Positions 43,440-54,596 of a stretch of 64,000 nucleotides of DNA are shown piece by piece; position 1 is the first letter of the stretch; each line of letters starts with the position of its first letter. The position numbers were made by a program, and so were the translations under genes. Origin of the DNA: Gnetum montanum (Eukaryota > Streptophyta > Gnetopsida > Gnetales > Gnetaceae); contig MNCI01011145.1 in NCBI GenBank assembly GCA_015680685.1, positions 990,383 through 1,054,382 of the forward strand, given 5' to 3'. The notes under the pieces were generated by a model that saw only the letters and a program-made list of their open reading frames with translations, did not search any database and was not told where the DNA came from.

Positions 43440-46400
43440 ACCATGAGATTATAAGCATCTCGTAGGCACCATTATGACATAATTTAGGATATGTTTAAGC
43501 ATCAAAAGTGGTCTTTAGATCTTGTAATGTTAGCTTGGAGGGTGTTTAAAATTATAACCTTAAGAATGATGACATTGATGTTGATGCCAATGTTACATTG
43601 ACATCAACATCACTGTATGTTTCACATGCATGGATTATCCTTTTCAAATATATAGTTAATAAAAATATATCACTGTCAACCACACCTAACTTCAAGGTCA
43701 AATTTAAAAGTCCTAGGCCTATATATGCTAGATCAAAATCCAAATTTGCACCTAATTCCTTAAGATCTAAAGTACTTTTTTGGATTTTGGGAGATGAATG
43801 GTACATTCTCAGTGTCTCTCTCGTGCTTCACAACCACCCCAATGCCTCCTAGCATTAAGTGAACTCAATGTAGCACTTATGTCCATAATAACTTATAAGG
43901 TGCTAGTGTTTGCATCACTTAAATAGTATTCACATCACTTACTAGATAGTTCATCAAAATGACCTAGTTTTGATTCCGAATTAATTCTAGATTATCTCTA
44001 TAGCTCCTCCATCCATATCTACACCTACCAATGATTAAATTTCATCACCAAAACCATTACTTTTCTCATAAACTAAGTATCTATTACCATGTTTATCTCT
44101 CATACATTTTTCATTATCCCTTGTAATTTTAGCCCTTCATAGAAGATGAACTTCATATTTTATTAATAAATAATTTTGATTATTAGAAAGAAAATACCAA
44201 AGCCCATTTCTCCATATCAATTAATTTTTTTATTATTTACATTGTATTCTAAGTCATCATAATCATAATTCTCCTACTTAGTTTTATTTTCATTAATTAT
44301 ACATTATTAATTCTATTAGTTAGACTTATCATTTTCATTATTACCCTATAATTTCTACTTTTTGAAAGGTAGGCTAAGTCCATATTCGATTAAAAGTATA
44401 TGTACCTCATGTTAAAATTATTGATTTATTAAGGATTATATTGATCTAAAGACTATTTATGGCCATGAGTTAGATACCTAATATCTAATTCATGGAGGTA
44501 TACTTGCAAGGTTATAAACAAAACACTTTTTTAAGTACATGGTAAAATAATGAAAAAAAATATAAAGGCAAAGTGTCCAAAAATTCCCTCAAATGTTGTG
44601 ATGCAATCAAGGCATTAATATTTGAACATCGCCATTTGTCTCCAAGAACAAAACATTTCTTCATGAACATCATCATTGTTTTTAACATTGATGCCTAGGT
44701 GGAGAAGGATTCTTTGATGAAAATTAGTATTTTAGTAGTAACAAAAAGGATCAAAGTAAGATTTTGAGAAAAATTTGAAAGTATAAGAAAGAGAATAGAA
44801 CCATAATATCCAACTATATCTATGTGCCTTAATCTTTATACCATTTTCATGTTCTTTCTTGTATTAAATGTACTCTAATCTATTATGAGATTGCTAAGAA
44901 TTTTTGTGAAATTTTATGTAAGATTTAAGTTTGAATTTGAGGATTTCCTACATGAAAATTCCATATGTGAGAAAGGGACACTAGAAATCCTTAAAACTAG
45001 CATTTTTCTTGAAGGAATTTAAGAATTTAAAAAGGATCCTAAGGGAAGAGAAGATTCAAATATCCCTATAGAGTGAACTAGGCCCAACCCAAATCACTAT
45101 TAAACATAGTGTGCACTATCCATTTTTTTTACCTCTTCCATTTTGTTTTGATCATAGATGAAATGCATTTTACTTCGATTTTACTTAAACATCTTTCAAA
45201 GCATATAATTATTCATAAAATTATTATTAGAATGTTTCAAATTTTTAAGATATCCTATTCACCTCGCATCCCCACTTCTCTAGGGTGTATTGAATCACAG
45301 GATTTTGGACCTATTACCTTTAAGGTACATTTTTATTTATTTTTATTTTTTTAAAATTTAGAGGGATTGTAAAGTGCTCATTTCTCAAGTCAAAGACCTA
45401 GGTTCAAGCCTAAACTTAGCCACTTAAAGAGGTTAGGCTTTAACTCATCTACCAACCCTTCTAATATCTTGCTTAGTAAGATGAGAACTATGGGTCTAGG
45501 TAATGATTCTTCTTTTATTTTAAATTTTCTCCATTTCAATTGTTGATTATTAAATTTTATGATTATAGAAATATAAAGTAACTAGTTCAAGAGCAAGATT
45601 AGTAAAATAATTAATATTTTACTAATTACACATTATTACATTAGAAATAATCATTTTATTGTGTCATTTTTAGGGCTTTGATGGGATTCAATGTATAATC
45701 TTCATTTTATTACTATATGAACATATATGATTCAATGTGGAGATGGATAGTCTTTCTATACTATAAATATAGTCTTCATTAACATAATCATTTTAGAAAT
45801 AATGACACATTTGTTCTTTGATGGGATTCAATCTTTACAAGAAACTATACATATACTATAGAAATATCTCATAAGATAAAACAACCCATTAGAGAGGTGT
45901 CAATTTCCTAGAGTACCTTCCTTGTCAATGATCTACCTTCACATATCCATCATGTCTCCTCCATGCAATCTACTATTAGGATCCATGGGATTTTGAGCTT
46001 ATTAAACTTTCTATACAAAGTTAATACCTTATTAAAGACCACCATTAGGCCTATAGGTAGAACTATTGTTGAGAATATTCTAATGTTTATTTTTTTTTCT
46101 TAACTTATTCTTTAGAGGAGAAGCTTCATGAGCATCACCAACTTTGCTATTGAGTGCAAGAGTGTCTACAATATTGAAAGAGAAGAAATCATTAAATATT
46201 GGTTTATAAATCAATGTGATTTTGCTTAGGAATTAAGTTATATACAAATTTATAAGGATTCCTTTTAATATCCCATCATACTTTTCTATCCAAAGGAGTG
46301 TCAACAAGTTGAGAAGACTCTTGGAAAGTTTGAAAGCTCCTATTCTTATGCTAGATACTTGGTTGACACTTTTGATATTATGAAGCTAGAAAATTTGGGC

Positions 46401-47400
46401 CTTGAGGTATTACTTAAATTATAGTTGATTGGTTATTTTTTTTAGTTTCTTTTAATGCTCATACTCATAAGGTTCTCTCTTTTTATTTCATGCAACAAGA
46501 AACAATAACTGTTAATTATCTTCACAAGGAAACTAAGTATTAAGTTATCTAATTGGAGATAATAGTAAAAGAATTGAAAGTTGCACACTCAATAGATAAT
46601 AACATTGCTAAAAATTGTACTAGACTATGTTAGAAACTATTGTTGTATGTCAAAATGTTAGAACATACTAATTCTTCTAAATATTAGTTCAAGTGTCCTG
46701 TTGATCATGTAAAAGATGTGCTTTGTTGATATGGGGATATGCCTTAAGTAAGTCTCTTGTCATTACCTTTCTCTCTTTAGTTATATTAAATTATTTTTTC
46801 TATAAGCATGTACTAAGTTTTTTTTATATAATAAAATTACTAGTAATTTTTTTACTTATTCTAAAATTCTCAAAAATGTTATTTCACTTTGATGCCACTT
46901 ATGATATCCCATCTCTAGATATCACATACAATTTTGACTTATAATTAAAATGAAGTAGCCATCACTCCATTCATCACAAAGAAAGAAATATGGATTTTAT
47001 TAATGGTGATGTAAAAATGTAATGAAAGAATGATAAAGTGGATACCTTGAAATTATCTTCCTAGGACATTAAGTTTTCTTGGAGGTAACTGCTGTCACAT
47101 TTCAACCATTAATGGAGTAGAGGTTAAGTTATGAGATAAATTATGTGAACTACTTATGGTTTGTAATATCTCGATGTTTACATAGAGAGGGGCTTTATAT
47201 AATTTAGGGCTTACAATCAAAGAAAAAGAAAGTTCAAACCCTAACTATCATTTCAAGCTTTGAAAATCTAAAGCCAAGTTTGAGATAACAGCCAAAGTAT
47301 GAATATAGCTTCAGAACTTGGATTATTTCAAAAATATGTATTTATTTTAAATCTAAAAAGAGAATTCATGGTGTTCTTGTCATGTCAAAATAAAGAGAAG
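43440..47400. other. AT-rich DNA without recognised genes
   Basis: Begins where Ath-3 is truncated. I see only short ORFs, poly-T stretches and one perfect 11-bp inverted repeat (TGATGTTGATG at 43576-43586 and CATCAACATCA at 43602-43612, 15-nt loop). No LTR ends, PBS or RT motif were recognised on either strand. It may be old transposon remains. Confidence 0.5.
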
Positions 47401-48309
47401 ATCCATAGAATTGAAAATTGGCTCTACAATCTGGTTCTACTCAGTTGCGCTTCATAGGATTTAACACATAAGAGAAACTAGAATTAAATTTGTATATCTG
47501 ATACAACACATAGGATTATAGTTATATGGTTTGTAGAAACAAAATTTAGTTCTATAGGCTAGGATGAATTCAACTCTACAATGTTAGCTCCTGCATTACA
47601 GTTTAGGAGAAGAGCATGAAAAAAGGTATTATTTGTAAAACTAAAAATGACACTACAAGAAAAGTCCTTTTCAGTTCTACCATGATGACTTCATTATGTG
47701 GCAAAAGGGCTATGGAGCTTAAAAAGTGGTTTACTAAAAATACGCTTACCATGTTAGCTTGTAGAAAAAAATATTCGCTCTATAGCATGGTTCTACTTGA
47801 TTTAGCCTCATGGGATTAAAAGCAAAGGGAAAGATTGAAATTAACTCTCACATGTAAGATATTTAGTAAGGTAGGTTCATAGAACCAAAAAAAGTTTCTA
47901 CAAGATGGTTCTACAAGAAAGCCTAAAATAATCTCTACCAAGTCAACTCCATAAAGATCTATTGGATTTAAAATAGCTCCACTAAGAATCCACTTTTTGA
48001 TTCTACCATGTAAGATGTTTAGCCCTAGTTCTATGAAGAAGCGAAAAACTAGTTCTACAAGTCACGTCATTGTCAGACCACATCAACTTCATAGAATAAG
48101 AATCATTGATAGAGCTAAATTTTGATTCTACAAGAGTAGCATAAAAATGGTTCTACCACATTAGCTCATAGAGGAAACTTATATAACTAAAAAAATGGCT
48201 CTATGAAATGGTTTTATGAGCTAGTACAAAACTAGCATTATCATATCAGCATCTAAAAAGAGTGCCACTCGAAGAGATTAAATTTGGTCCCACAAGTTAA
48301 TTTTGTCAT
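47400..48309. repeat. Array of diverged TCTAC-type repeats, left part
   Basis: Short words such as GTTCTACAAG, TCTACCACATTAGCTC and CATAGAACCAAAA recur irregularly, with no other structure. The same words resume after Ath-4 at 54597-55450, so this is one older repeat region split by the Ath-4 insertion. Confidence 0.6.
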
Positions 48310-49188
48310 TGATGAATCACGGTTTGCCAAGCACCAGTATCAGGTATGTGATATTGAGTACAAGGTATTGGGTATGCGATATCTCAGCCTGGATATGATA
48401 TCATATACACGATATCGTGATTTCTATGTTGGCCTATAAATATAGCACTTAGGTGCACAGGGAGGGGCCTCTTTTTGGTACGTCTGTAGGTCGAGTATTT
48501 TTGTTAGTTTTTAGTTACTTTTCAGTTCTTTTCCCAAGTGCATGCCCACAATGCGATGCTTGTAATTCTATGAAACCTTTGTTCGAGTGCAACGCACTTG
48601 GACATGCACACAATTGGCAATAAAGATTCAGATTACTCCATTGTTGTAGAATTCACTTAGCTTTTATTTGTTTTAATTGCTAATTATTTGTTATTGTTTT
48701 TCTAGTTAATATTTCCTTTATTATCATTTATACTTCCTATTTTTAATGTATAATGAGTACGTCTTAATCACAAACATTTGAGTGTAACTACTTGGTAACC
48801 CAGTAGTGTATCTAGTAGTGCTCAAGTAATGTGTCCTTGGTAATCCCAGAAGTAGTACACGAAGTTCAAGATGCATACAGATGATTAAGGACAAATGCTC
48901 ATCGCACTTAGGCTAGCTTAGATTTTACTTCATATTGCTCATTAGCTTAATCAATATTATTTCTCATTGTCTTTAGGAGTAGCATAGTGTTAGAAATCAC
49001 ATCATACCTCACTCTAGAATAAACCATACGTGACAAAGCAAATACTAGTCTAGGTGGGACAACAACGAACTGTGATCAACGCATAACTATCTAGGTTCGA
49101 TAACTAGTCAGTCAAAAAATTCGATCGGATCGCACGTGAACGCCTATGATTCATATGGTTGGGTGTAGGGGTATCTCGTCTCTCATCA
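48310..49188 (+). repeat. Ath-4 5' LTR
   Basis: 879 bp, TGATGAATC...CTCATCA. U3 contains repeated GATATC/GATATG dyads (48340-48425), then the TATA box CCTATAAATATAGC (about 48433-48446). The block 48781-49004 is nearly identical to 54181-54404, while both sides diverge more. It ends in the family's conserved block and abuts the PBS. Confidence 0.95.
49014..49053 (+). other. Conserved U5 stem-loop, Ath-4 5' LTR copy
   Basis: CTAGAATA (49014-49021) faces TAGTCTAG (49046-49053) across a 24-nt loop starting AACCATAC: seven of eight pairs. Compared with Ath-1, two pairs changed together (T-A to C-G and G-C to A-T). Confidence 0.65.
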
Positions 49189-49189
49189 T

Positions 49190-49207
49190 TGGCACCATTG
49201 TCGAGGA
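49190..49207 (+). promoter_or_regulatory. Ath-4 primer binding site, tRNA-Asp-like
   Basis: TGGCACCATTGTCGAGGA against TGGCGCCGTTGCCGGGGA: 14 of 18 match, all differences are transitions. It is one base after the LTR end. Confidence 0.9.
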
Positions 49208-49322
49208 TGGTGCTAGTTATCTAGATTAGTTATCTCATACAAGATCATTGTAACAAGGTATTAGCAATATACCTTTCAGACAAAGAGATTAAATTCAATT
49301 AAGTCACACAGAATTCATAACA

Positions 49323-51570
49323 ATGTCTCTTTCACAAGATATCAATAAGGCAACATCTAGCAAGGAAATTCATTAGAGAACCAATGAACAAGTTTGGAGT
49401 ACTCAATCTTATGTAAGAGTTTCATATGTTCATAGACACCCCAACGATACTCAAGAACTTTTTTCATCCAACTCAAACACCTCTAGTGAATATGGGACAT
49501 CCCCTAGAATGAGGGGGCCCATAAGTCCTAGGGCCTTCTTAATGGGTAGCAAGAGTACATCAAGGGATGATTAGGAGACTTACAAAATTCATGATGAGTT
49601 TTTCAATTTCCTCTCTTTCTCAACTCACAAACTTAGGTTATGAGTTAGGAACAAAGACAACATCATCACAACTCACAAACTCATAACCTACTTAGTGACG
49701 ATGAACCCCTACTAGCCACTAAGAGCCTAATGCATATACAAGAGACTATTTAAATATCCTGTAGGCATTGTGCCATCTACCCAAGCTTGATTTAAATAAC
49801 TTTCTCAAATTTTTAGGAGGTTATGATATAGATCTACAACATCATTTACAAGCCTTCTACGATTCCTGTGCATGGAACAATATTGATAATGGGTGGAAAA
49901 TACTTAAGCTCTTTCCTATAACACTTTTTGGCTAAGCAAAAGTATGGTACAAGTCTTTAAAGCCAAAATCAATTTTCCGTTGACCAACAATGGTAAACCT
50001 CTTCAATGAAATATATCAAACTTATGCAAGAGTGTTAGCCTTAAGGAGATAAATCTAAGAGTGGAAACAGGGACAACATGAACCCTTGGACATGGGTTTA
50101 GAAAGATATTACTCTTTGTTAAACATATGCCTAGGCCATGTGTTCTTTGAGAAAAAGCTAATGTACCACATCATGGATGGGCTTTGTAATGAAACAAGGG
50201 AGACCCTAGGGATGTATATCCAAGGTAAACTATATGAACTATGAACCCATTAATTCCAAGAGATTATTAAGTAGGTAGCAAAAGAAGAAGGAAAATAGCC
50301 AAATGGGAGAATGTTTAAAAATATCAACAGGACCAAACTCTTGAAGTAACAAAGGTTCATAATTATAAATAGGAGAAATCAACTCACCTCGAGGAGGTGA
50401 AACCATTTCTACCTTTGCCAATACTAAAATCACTAGATGAAATCGAGGCAAAGGTCAACAAGATGACAAAGTGGGTACATGAAAAATGTAGAGAATATGC
50501 AGACATTATTAGAGGGAGACCCATGCAAGATAACTTTGATGACCAAAAAAAATAGAGGCTGCCAAACTTAGAAACAAAATAGAACACCATTCAACAATCA
50601 GAAAGAAGGGCTGAAGAGAATGAGGATAAGGGCTCAACCACAAAACATAAGTATTAATGTGAGGTTTTCCTATACGATCATCCAAGAGGCCAATGCCCAA
50701 TCTTGTCACATCTACATGAGCATTGGAAAAGAATGTTACATTCAGATTTTGTATAGAAGTACATGGTTGGATGCATCCCTATCCCACAACTTTATGGGTA
50801 ATTCCACAACTCTTTGTACTATTGATGGGTAAATTCTTACCAGCCTTAGTACTGTGCTTAACTACAGTGGAAAAACCCGCAGTCATGGGGGAGGCCATCG
50901 CCAAACTGTCCACATCCTTCATATCACCCAAAACCAAGTGGTTATTATGTTCAACACACTATTTCTCCATCTAGATCAACATCCTATGATTCACCTCATC
51001 ATTATCATTCTCTTAAGTATCATAAACCCATGTCCTCTCCTATAGGATCACCACCTCATGTTCCTTATACTTCTCCTTACTCTCAATATTCTCATCCTTC
51101 ACCTCCTCCTACATTACCACCAGTAGTACTAGAAGCTTTTGCACCACAACACCAACCTATGAACATTACTTGTGCTACTACTATCAACAGCAGTGGGAGT
51201 CCTCCACAACATCAAAAGCCTCCTTTCTTTAGGCATGGCCATAGAAAGAGATAGCACAGTTCTAAAACCACTACATCCTCCAACTCAACACAAGCCCAAC
51301 ATAGTGATGCACCTTCCTCTTCAAACTCAATTCCTCCTATTACCTTATCCAAGCCACCAATCAATGCTCTAACAACCATGTGACCCAATGAATATAACAA
51401 CATGAAGAGACATATTAATCCTTGCATGCCATCTTATGGTCATGGATGTCATAGTAGGTTAGCTCCTTATCACATGAACACATCTTATAATATGCCCCAC
51501 TATGCCTACTTTCATCAAGTGTGTGAACCCCAATTTGGGTACATTCCTGCCACCACATCAAAAGACACCT
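49323..51570 (+). pseudogene. gag: Ath-4 gag
   Basis: Starts at ATG 49323 (MSLSQDINKATSSKE), as in Ath-1. The gag core at 49790-50240 reads FLGGYDIDLQHHLQAFYDSC, KVWYKSL, then VNLFNEIYQTYARVLALRR and LERYYSLLN...ETRETLGMYIQG, clearly the same family as Ath-1 1302-1541. A helical stretch (50400-50600) leads to C-E-V-F-L-Y-D-H-P-R-G-Q-C at 50658-50696, the zinc-like motif. The tail (51030-51560) is P/S/Y/H-rich (SSPIGSPPHVPYTSPYSQY). Stops and small shifts break it. No protease follows. Confidence 0.85.
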
Positions 51571-53095
51571 AGTGGTTTAGATATGATCAAATCCTAATGT
51601 TTAAACATGCATGGATCAAAATTTTCCTTTTATTAATTCTTGCCATGATTCAAGGTTTAGTCATGGGGGATATACCCCATACGAACAAGCAAAATTAGTA
51701 AATGTTTTTCCTTCTCTTTGATTTTACAAATTTTTGTTTTCTACATTTTCAATTATCAATTTGTTGTTTCATCTTTTTGTGGGTAATCTCATCTGTGAAT
51801 AAAATACTCATGTGACTTGTTGGTTGATGTGTTGTTCTATGCTATCAAGTCACCGATAATTAATTATTTGGACAGTGAGCCCACAACATCCACCCATCCA
51901 TTCCATTAATAAGAGGTTCTACTCTAGGTACAATGATATTCTTGTCATCATTAAAACTTAAAGTAACTTTGTACTCATTATGCCTAGAATGAAGAGTGAT
52001 GGACTAAGAGGGAATGACTAGGGTATGACATCAAGGGGACTTGTGGATTCTCTTTGGTGACATCCATAAGTGCTATCATGTAGTCTAGTTGTACTAATAT
52101 CCTTATAGATCTAACAAAAAATGGGAACAAGAGTTGTGATAAAGGCACTCGATAAAGAAATTAAATATTGTTCTAGAGGGTTGCACTGGAAAGACATGCA
52201 CCCATGCCTGAAGGTTGGTGGCTTCTTTGGATCACCGTTGGAAAAGACAAAGTGCCAAAGTGGCCAAAAAAAGGAAAAGAAAAGAAAGAAGAAAAATAAC
52301 AAAGAAAAGACCAAGAAAAACATGTTGCAGAGAACCTTAAAACACTCCTCCCTTAGACAAAATGCCAAGTGATCGTATGCCTTACTGTCATGATGCTCTT
52401 ATGGTTATCTATCATTGGATGAAATAATGCGATGTCAGTGATTAGAGGTATGGAATTGGTCTTGATTTTGGAGTGAAAGGATAATGATATGTTAATCATA
52501 ACCAATAATCAAGATTCATTATTCCCAAGGTAGGTAATCTTATGTCCTAAACTCTACAATCCCTTCTACAATTTGTCCCATCCCATTGTCCAAGTATTTC
52601 TAATTTGTGTCTGGTGTGGCATAGAATTCATACCTCATCACGATGGTATTTAACATGTGTGTGTTTTGTTGCATAGGTGTAGATTGCATTTAACCCTTTT
52701 AATGGTTACAAACATTTTAAGGTGTGGTTACATAAGGGCATAATAGGTTGGAACCTACTTTGGGGAGGACCCACTTACGTAACTTTTTGTAATTTGTACT
52801 TTTTAAACACCATGACATCATTTTATACCCTCTGAGTACTTTGTTGTCAAATATATTCTTTCCTTTGTAATAATTTTATTAAATGTTCCTCAGAACCATT
52901 ACATGTCCTTTTATGTGTCACCTAAACAAATTAGGTTTGACATTAAACTTTTAGGGCAACTTCCTTGAAACATTTCTAGCTCTAGAATCACACTAAGCAA
53001 TGAATTAAGCATTTATTAAAGGCAATGAGTAAGGTGTAAGATAACCAAATTTCTTTAAACAACCTTACTACCAATTAATTCTTGTGTCATTACAG
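51571..53095. other. Ath-4 internal non-coding segment
   Basis: Occupies the place of pol. A lysine-rich ORF at 52121-52372 sits on a purine-rich stretch and looks fortuitous. Nothing else is recognised. It ends with an acceptor-like TGTGTCATTACAG just before the next ORF's ATG. Confidence 0.5.
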
Positions 53096-53523
53096 ATGGC
53101 CTCTAAAAAAGGATAGCAAGGAGGACCTTCTCAAGGTGCAACTAAACACTTGAGAGGAGGCAGAGGCCAAGGACCTCATGGAGAACATTTACAGCAGGAG
53201 GCACAATCATTCAGCATCCATCAGAAAACTCCTATCATTGAATAATCTAGCCAAGAAAAAGGTGGAGAGGTTAGGGCTAGAGCTTATGAAGAGGAATGAT
53301 AGTTATTTGTGACATGGTATGTCAAGGCCAATCAAGTGTTCCTGTAGCTGCCATGTCTATGGAAAATTCTGACTCCATCAAACATTAGAACATCAGTATG
53401 GATTACTCATGATCCTCGAACAAAAGAGGGGAAACTTCAGGTGCTTCTTCAAAGGTATCAATTTCAAAAGCCTAGAGCACAAGACAAAGGAAAGGCACCC
53501 ATGGAGAAGCCACCACCACCAAG
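53096..53523 (+). pseudogene. Small unidentified ORF before the Ath-4 3' LTR
   Basis: About 142 codons from ATG 53096 (MASKKG, one stop, GGPSQGATKHLRGGRGQGP) to a TGA at 53521-53523, with four or five in-frame stops that would be Q, R or W. Features are a glycine/arginine-rich start, a middle block LFVTWYVKANQVFLQLPCLW (one stop) and RTSVWITHDPRTKEGKLQVL, and a K/P-rich end. The ATG follows an acceptor-like TTACAG directly. By position it corresponds to the third ORF of Ath-2, but I cannot show sequence homology. I do not recognise the family. Confidence 0.45.
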
Positions 53524-53700
53524 AACCACATGAGTTCCACAAGTTTTGTATTTTGTGGTTGTGTTCAAATTTTGTTTAATCCCATACTGCGGCATGAAAC
53601 AGTCCATGGATACTCAATAATCCCATACCTATCCACTATTTGTAATCAAATGAACTTGTCCCTCACTTTGTTTGACTCGAGGATGAGTTTTTATTCAGTC

Positions 53701-53709
53701 ATGGAGGCA
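53701..53709 (+). promoter_or_regulatory. Ath-4 polypurine tract
   Basis: ATGGAGGCA immediately before TGATGAATC. The preceding ACTCGAGGATGAGTTTTTATTCA matches, in the same place, the sequence before the Ath-2 PPT. Confidence 0.7.
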
Positions 53710-54591
53710 TGATGAATCTTGGTTTGCCAGGCCTAGATATCGGGTACGTGATATCAAGTACAAGATATCAGGTATATGATATCTTAGCCTAGATATGATA
53801 TCATATACATGATATCATGATTCGTATGTTGGCCTATAAATATAGCACTTAGGCACATGGGGATGGGCCTCTTTCTAATAAGTCTTTGGATGGAGTCTTT
53901 TTGTTAGTTTTTAGTTAGTTTTTAGTTCTTTTCCCAAGTGCATGCCTACAGTGTGATATTTGTAATTGTATGGAACCTTTATTTGAGTGTGACGTACTTG
54001 GACATGCACATAATTGGCAATAAAGATTGAGATTACTCCATAATTGTAGCATTCACTTAGCTTTTATTTGTTTTAATTGCTAATTATTTATTATTATTTT
54101 TCTAGTTAATATTTCCTTTATTATCATTTATACTTCCTATTGTTAATGTAGAATGAGTACATCTTAATCATGAACCTTTGAGTGTAACTACTTGGTAACC
54201 CAGTAGTGTATCTAGTAGTGCTCAAGTAATGTGTCCTTGGTAATCCCAGAAGTAGTACACGAAGTTCAAGATGCATACAGATGATTAAGGAAAAATGCTC
54301 ATTGCACTTAGGCTAGCTTAGATTTTACTTCATATTGCTCATTAGCTTAATCAAGATTATTTCTCTTTGTCTTTAGGAGTAGCATAGTGTTAGAAATCAC
54401 ATCATACACCTCACTATGGACTAAATAATACATGACAAAGTAAATACTAGTCCAAGTGGGAAGATAGCAAATTGCAATCAATGCATAACTATCTAGGTGC
54501 CACAACTAGTTTGTCTGTGGAATTTGACCAGATTGCACGTGAATGCCTATGATTCGTATGGTTGGACATAGGGGTATCTCATCACTCATCA
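53710..54591 (+). repeat. Ath-4 3' LTR
   Basis: 882 bp, TGATGAATC...CTCATCA. It aligns end to end with 48310-49188. GATATC dyads are at 53745-53820 and the TATA box CCTATAAATATAGC is near 53833-53846. U3 and the last 170 bp differ from the 5' LTR at 15-20% of positions, the block 54181-54404 at only about 2%. Confidence 0.95.
54416..54455 (+). other. Conserved U5 stem-loop, Ath-4 3' LTR copy
   Basis: ATGGACTA (54416-54423) faces TAGTCCAA (54448-54455), seven of eight pairs, with a 24-nt loop. Confidence 0.65.
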
Positions 54592-54596
54592 GCCAC

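Larger units (their letters stand above)
48310..54591 (+). mobile_element. Ath-4, non-autonomous Athila-family LTR element (gag, no pol)
   Basis: 6,282 bp with both LTRs (48310-49188; 53710-54591), a PBS and a PPT. The only coding content recognised is gag (49323-51570) and a small ORF (53096-53523); I found no protease, RT, RNase H or integrase motif in 51570-53090. Flanking 5-mers are gtcat (48305-48309) and gccac (54592-54596), which differ by two transitions and probably are a decayed target duplication. The structure corresponds to gag-bearing, pol-less LTR elements described in plants (TR-GAG type). Mobility would need enzymes in trans from a full-length relative such as Ath-1 or Ath-2. 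Confidence 0.85.

Noticed and set aside
52121-52372. Lysine-rich ORF proposed as nucleocapsid
   Set aside because: Produced by a purine-rich stretch with a T-rich opposite strand; no zinc finger and wrong distance from gag.
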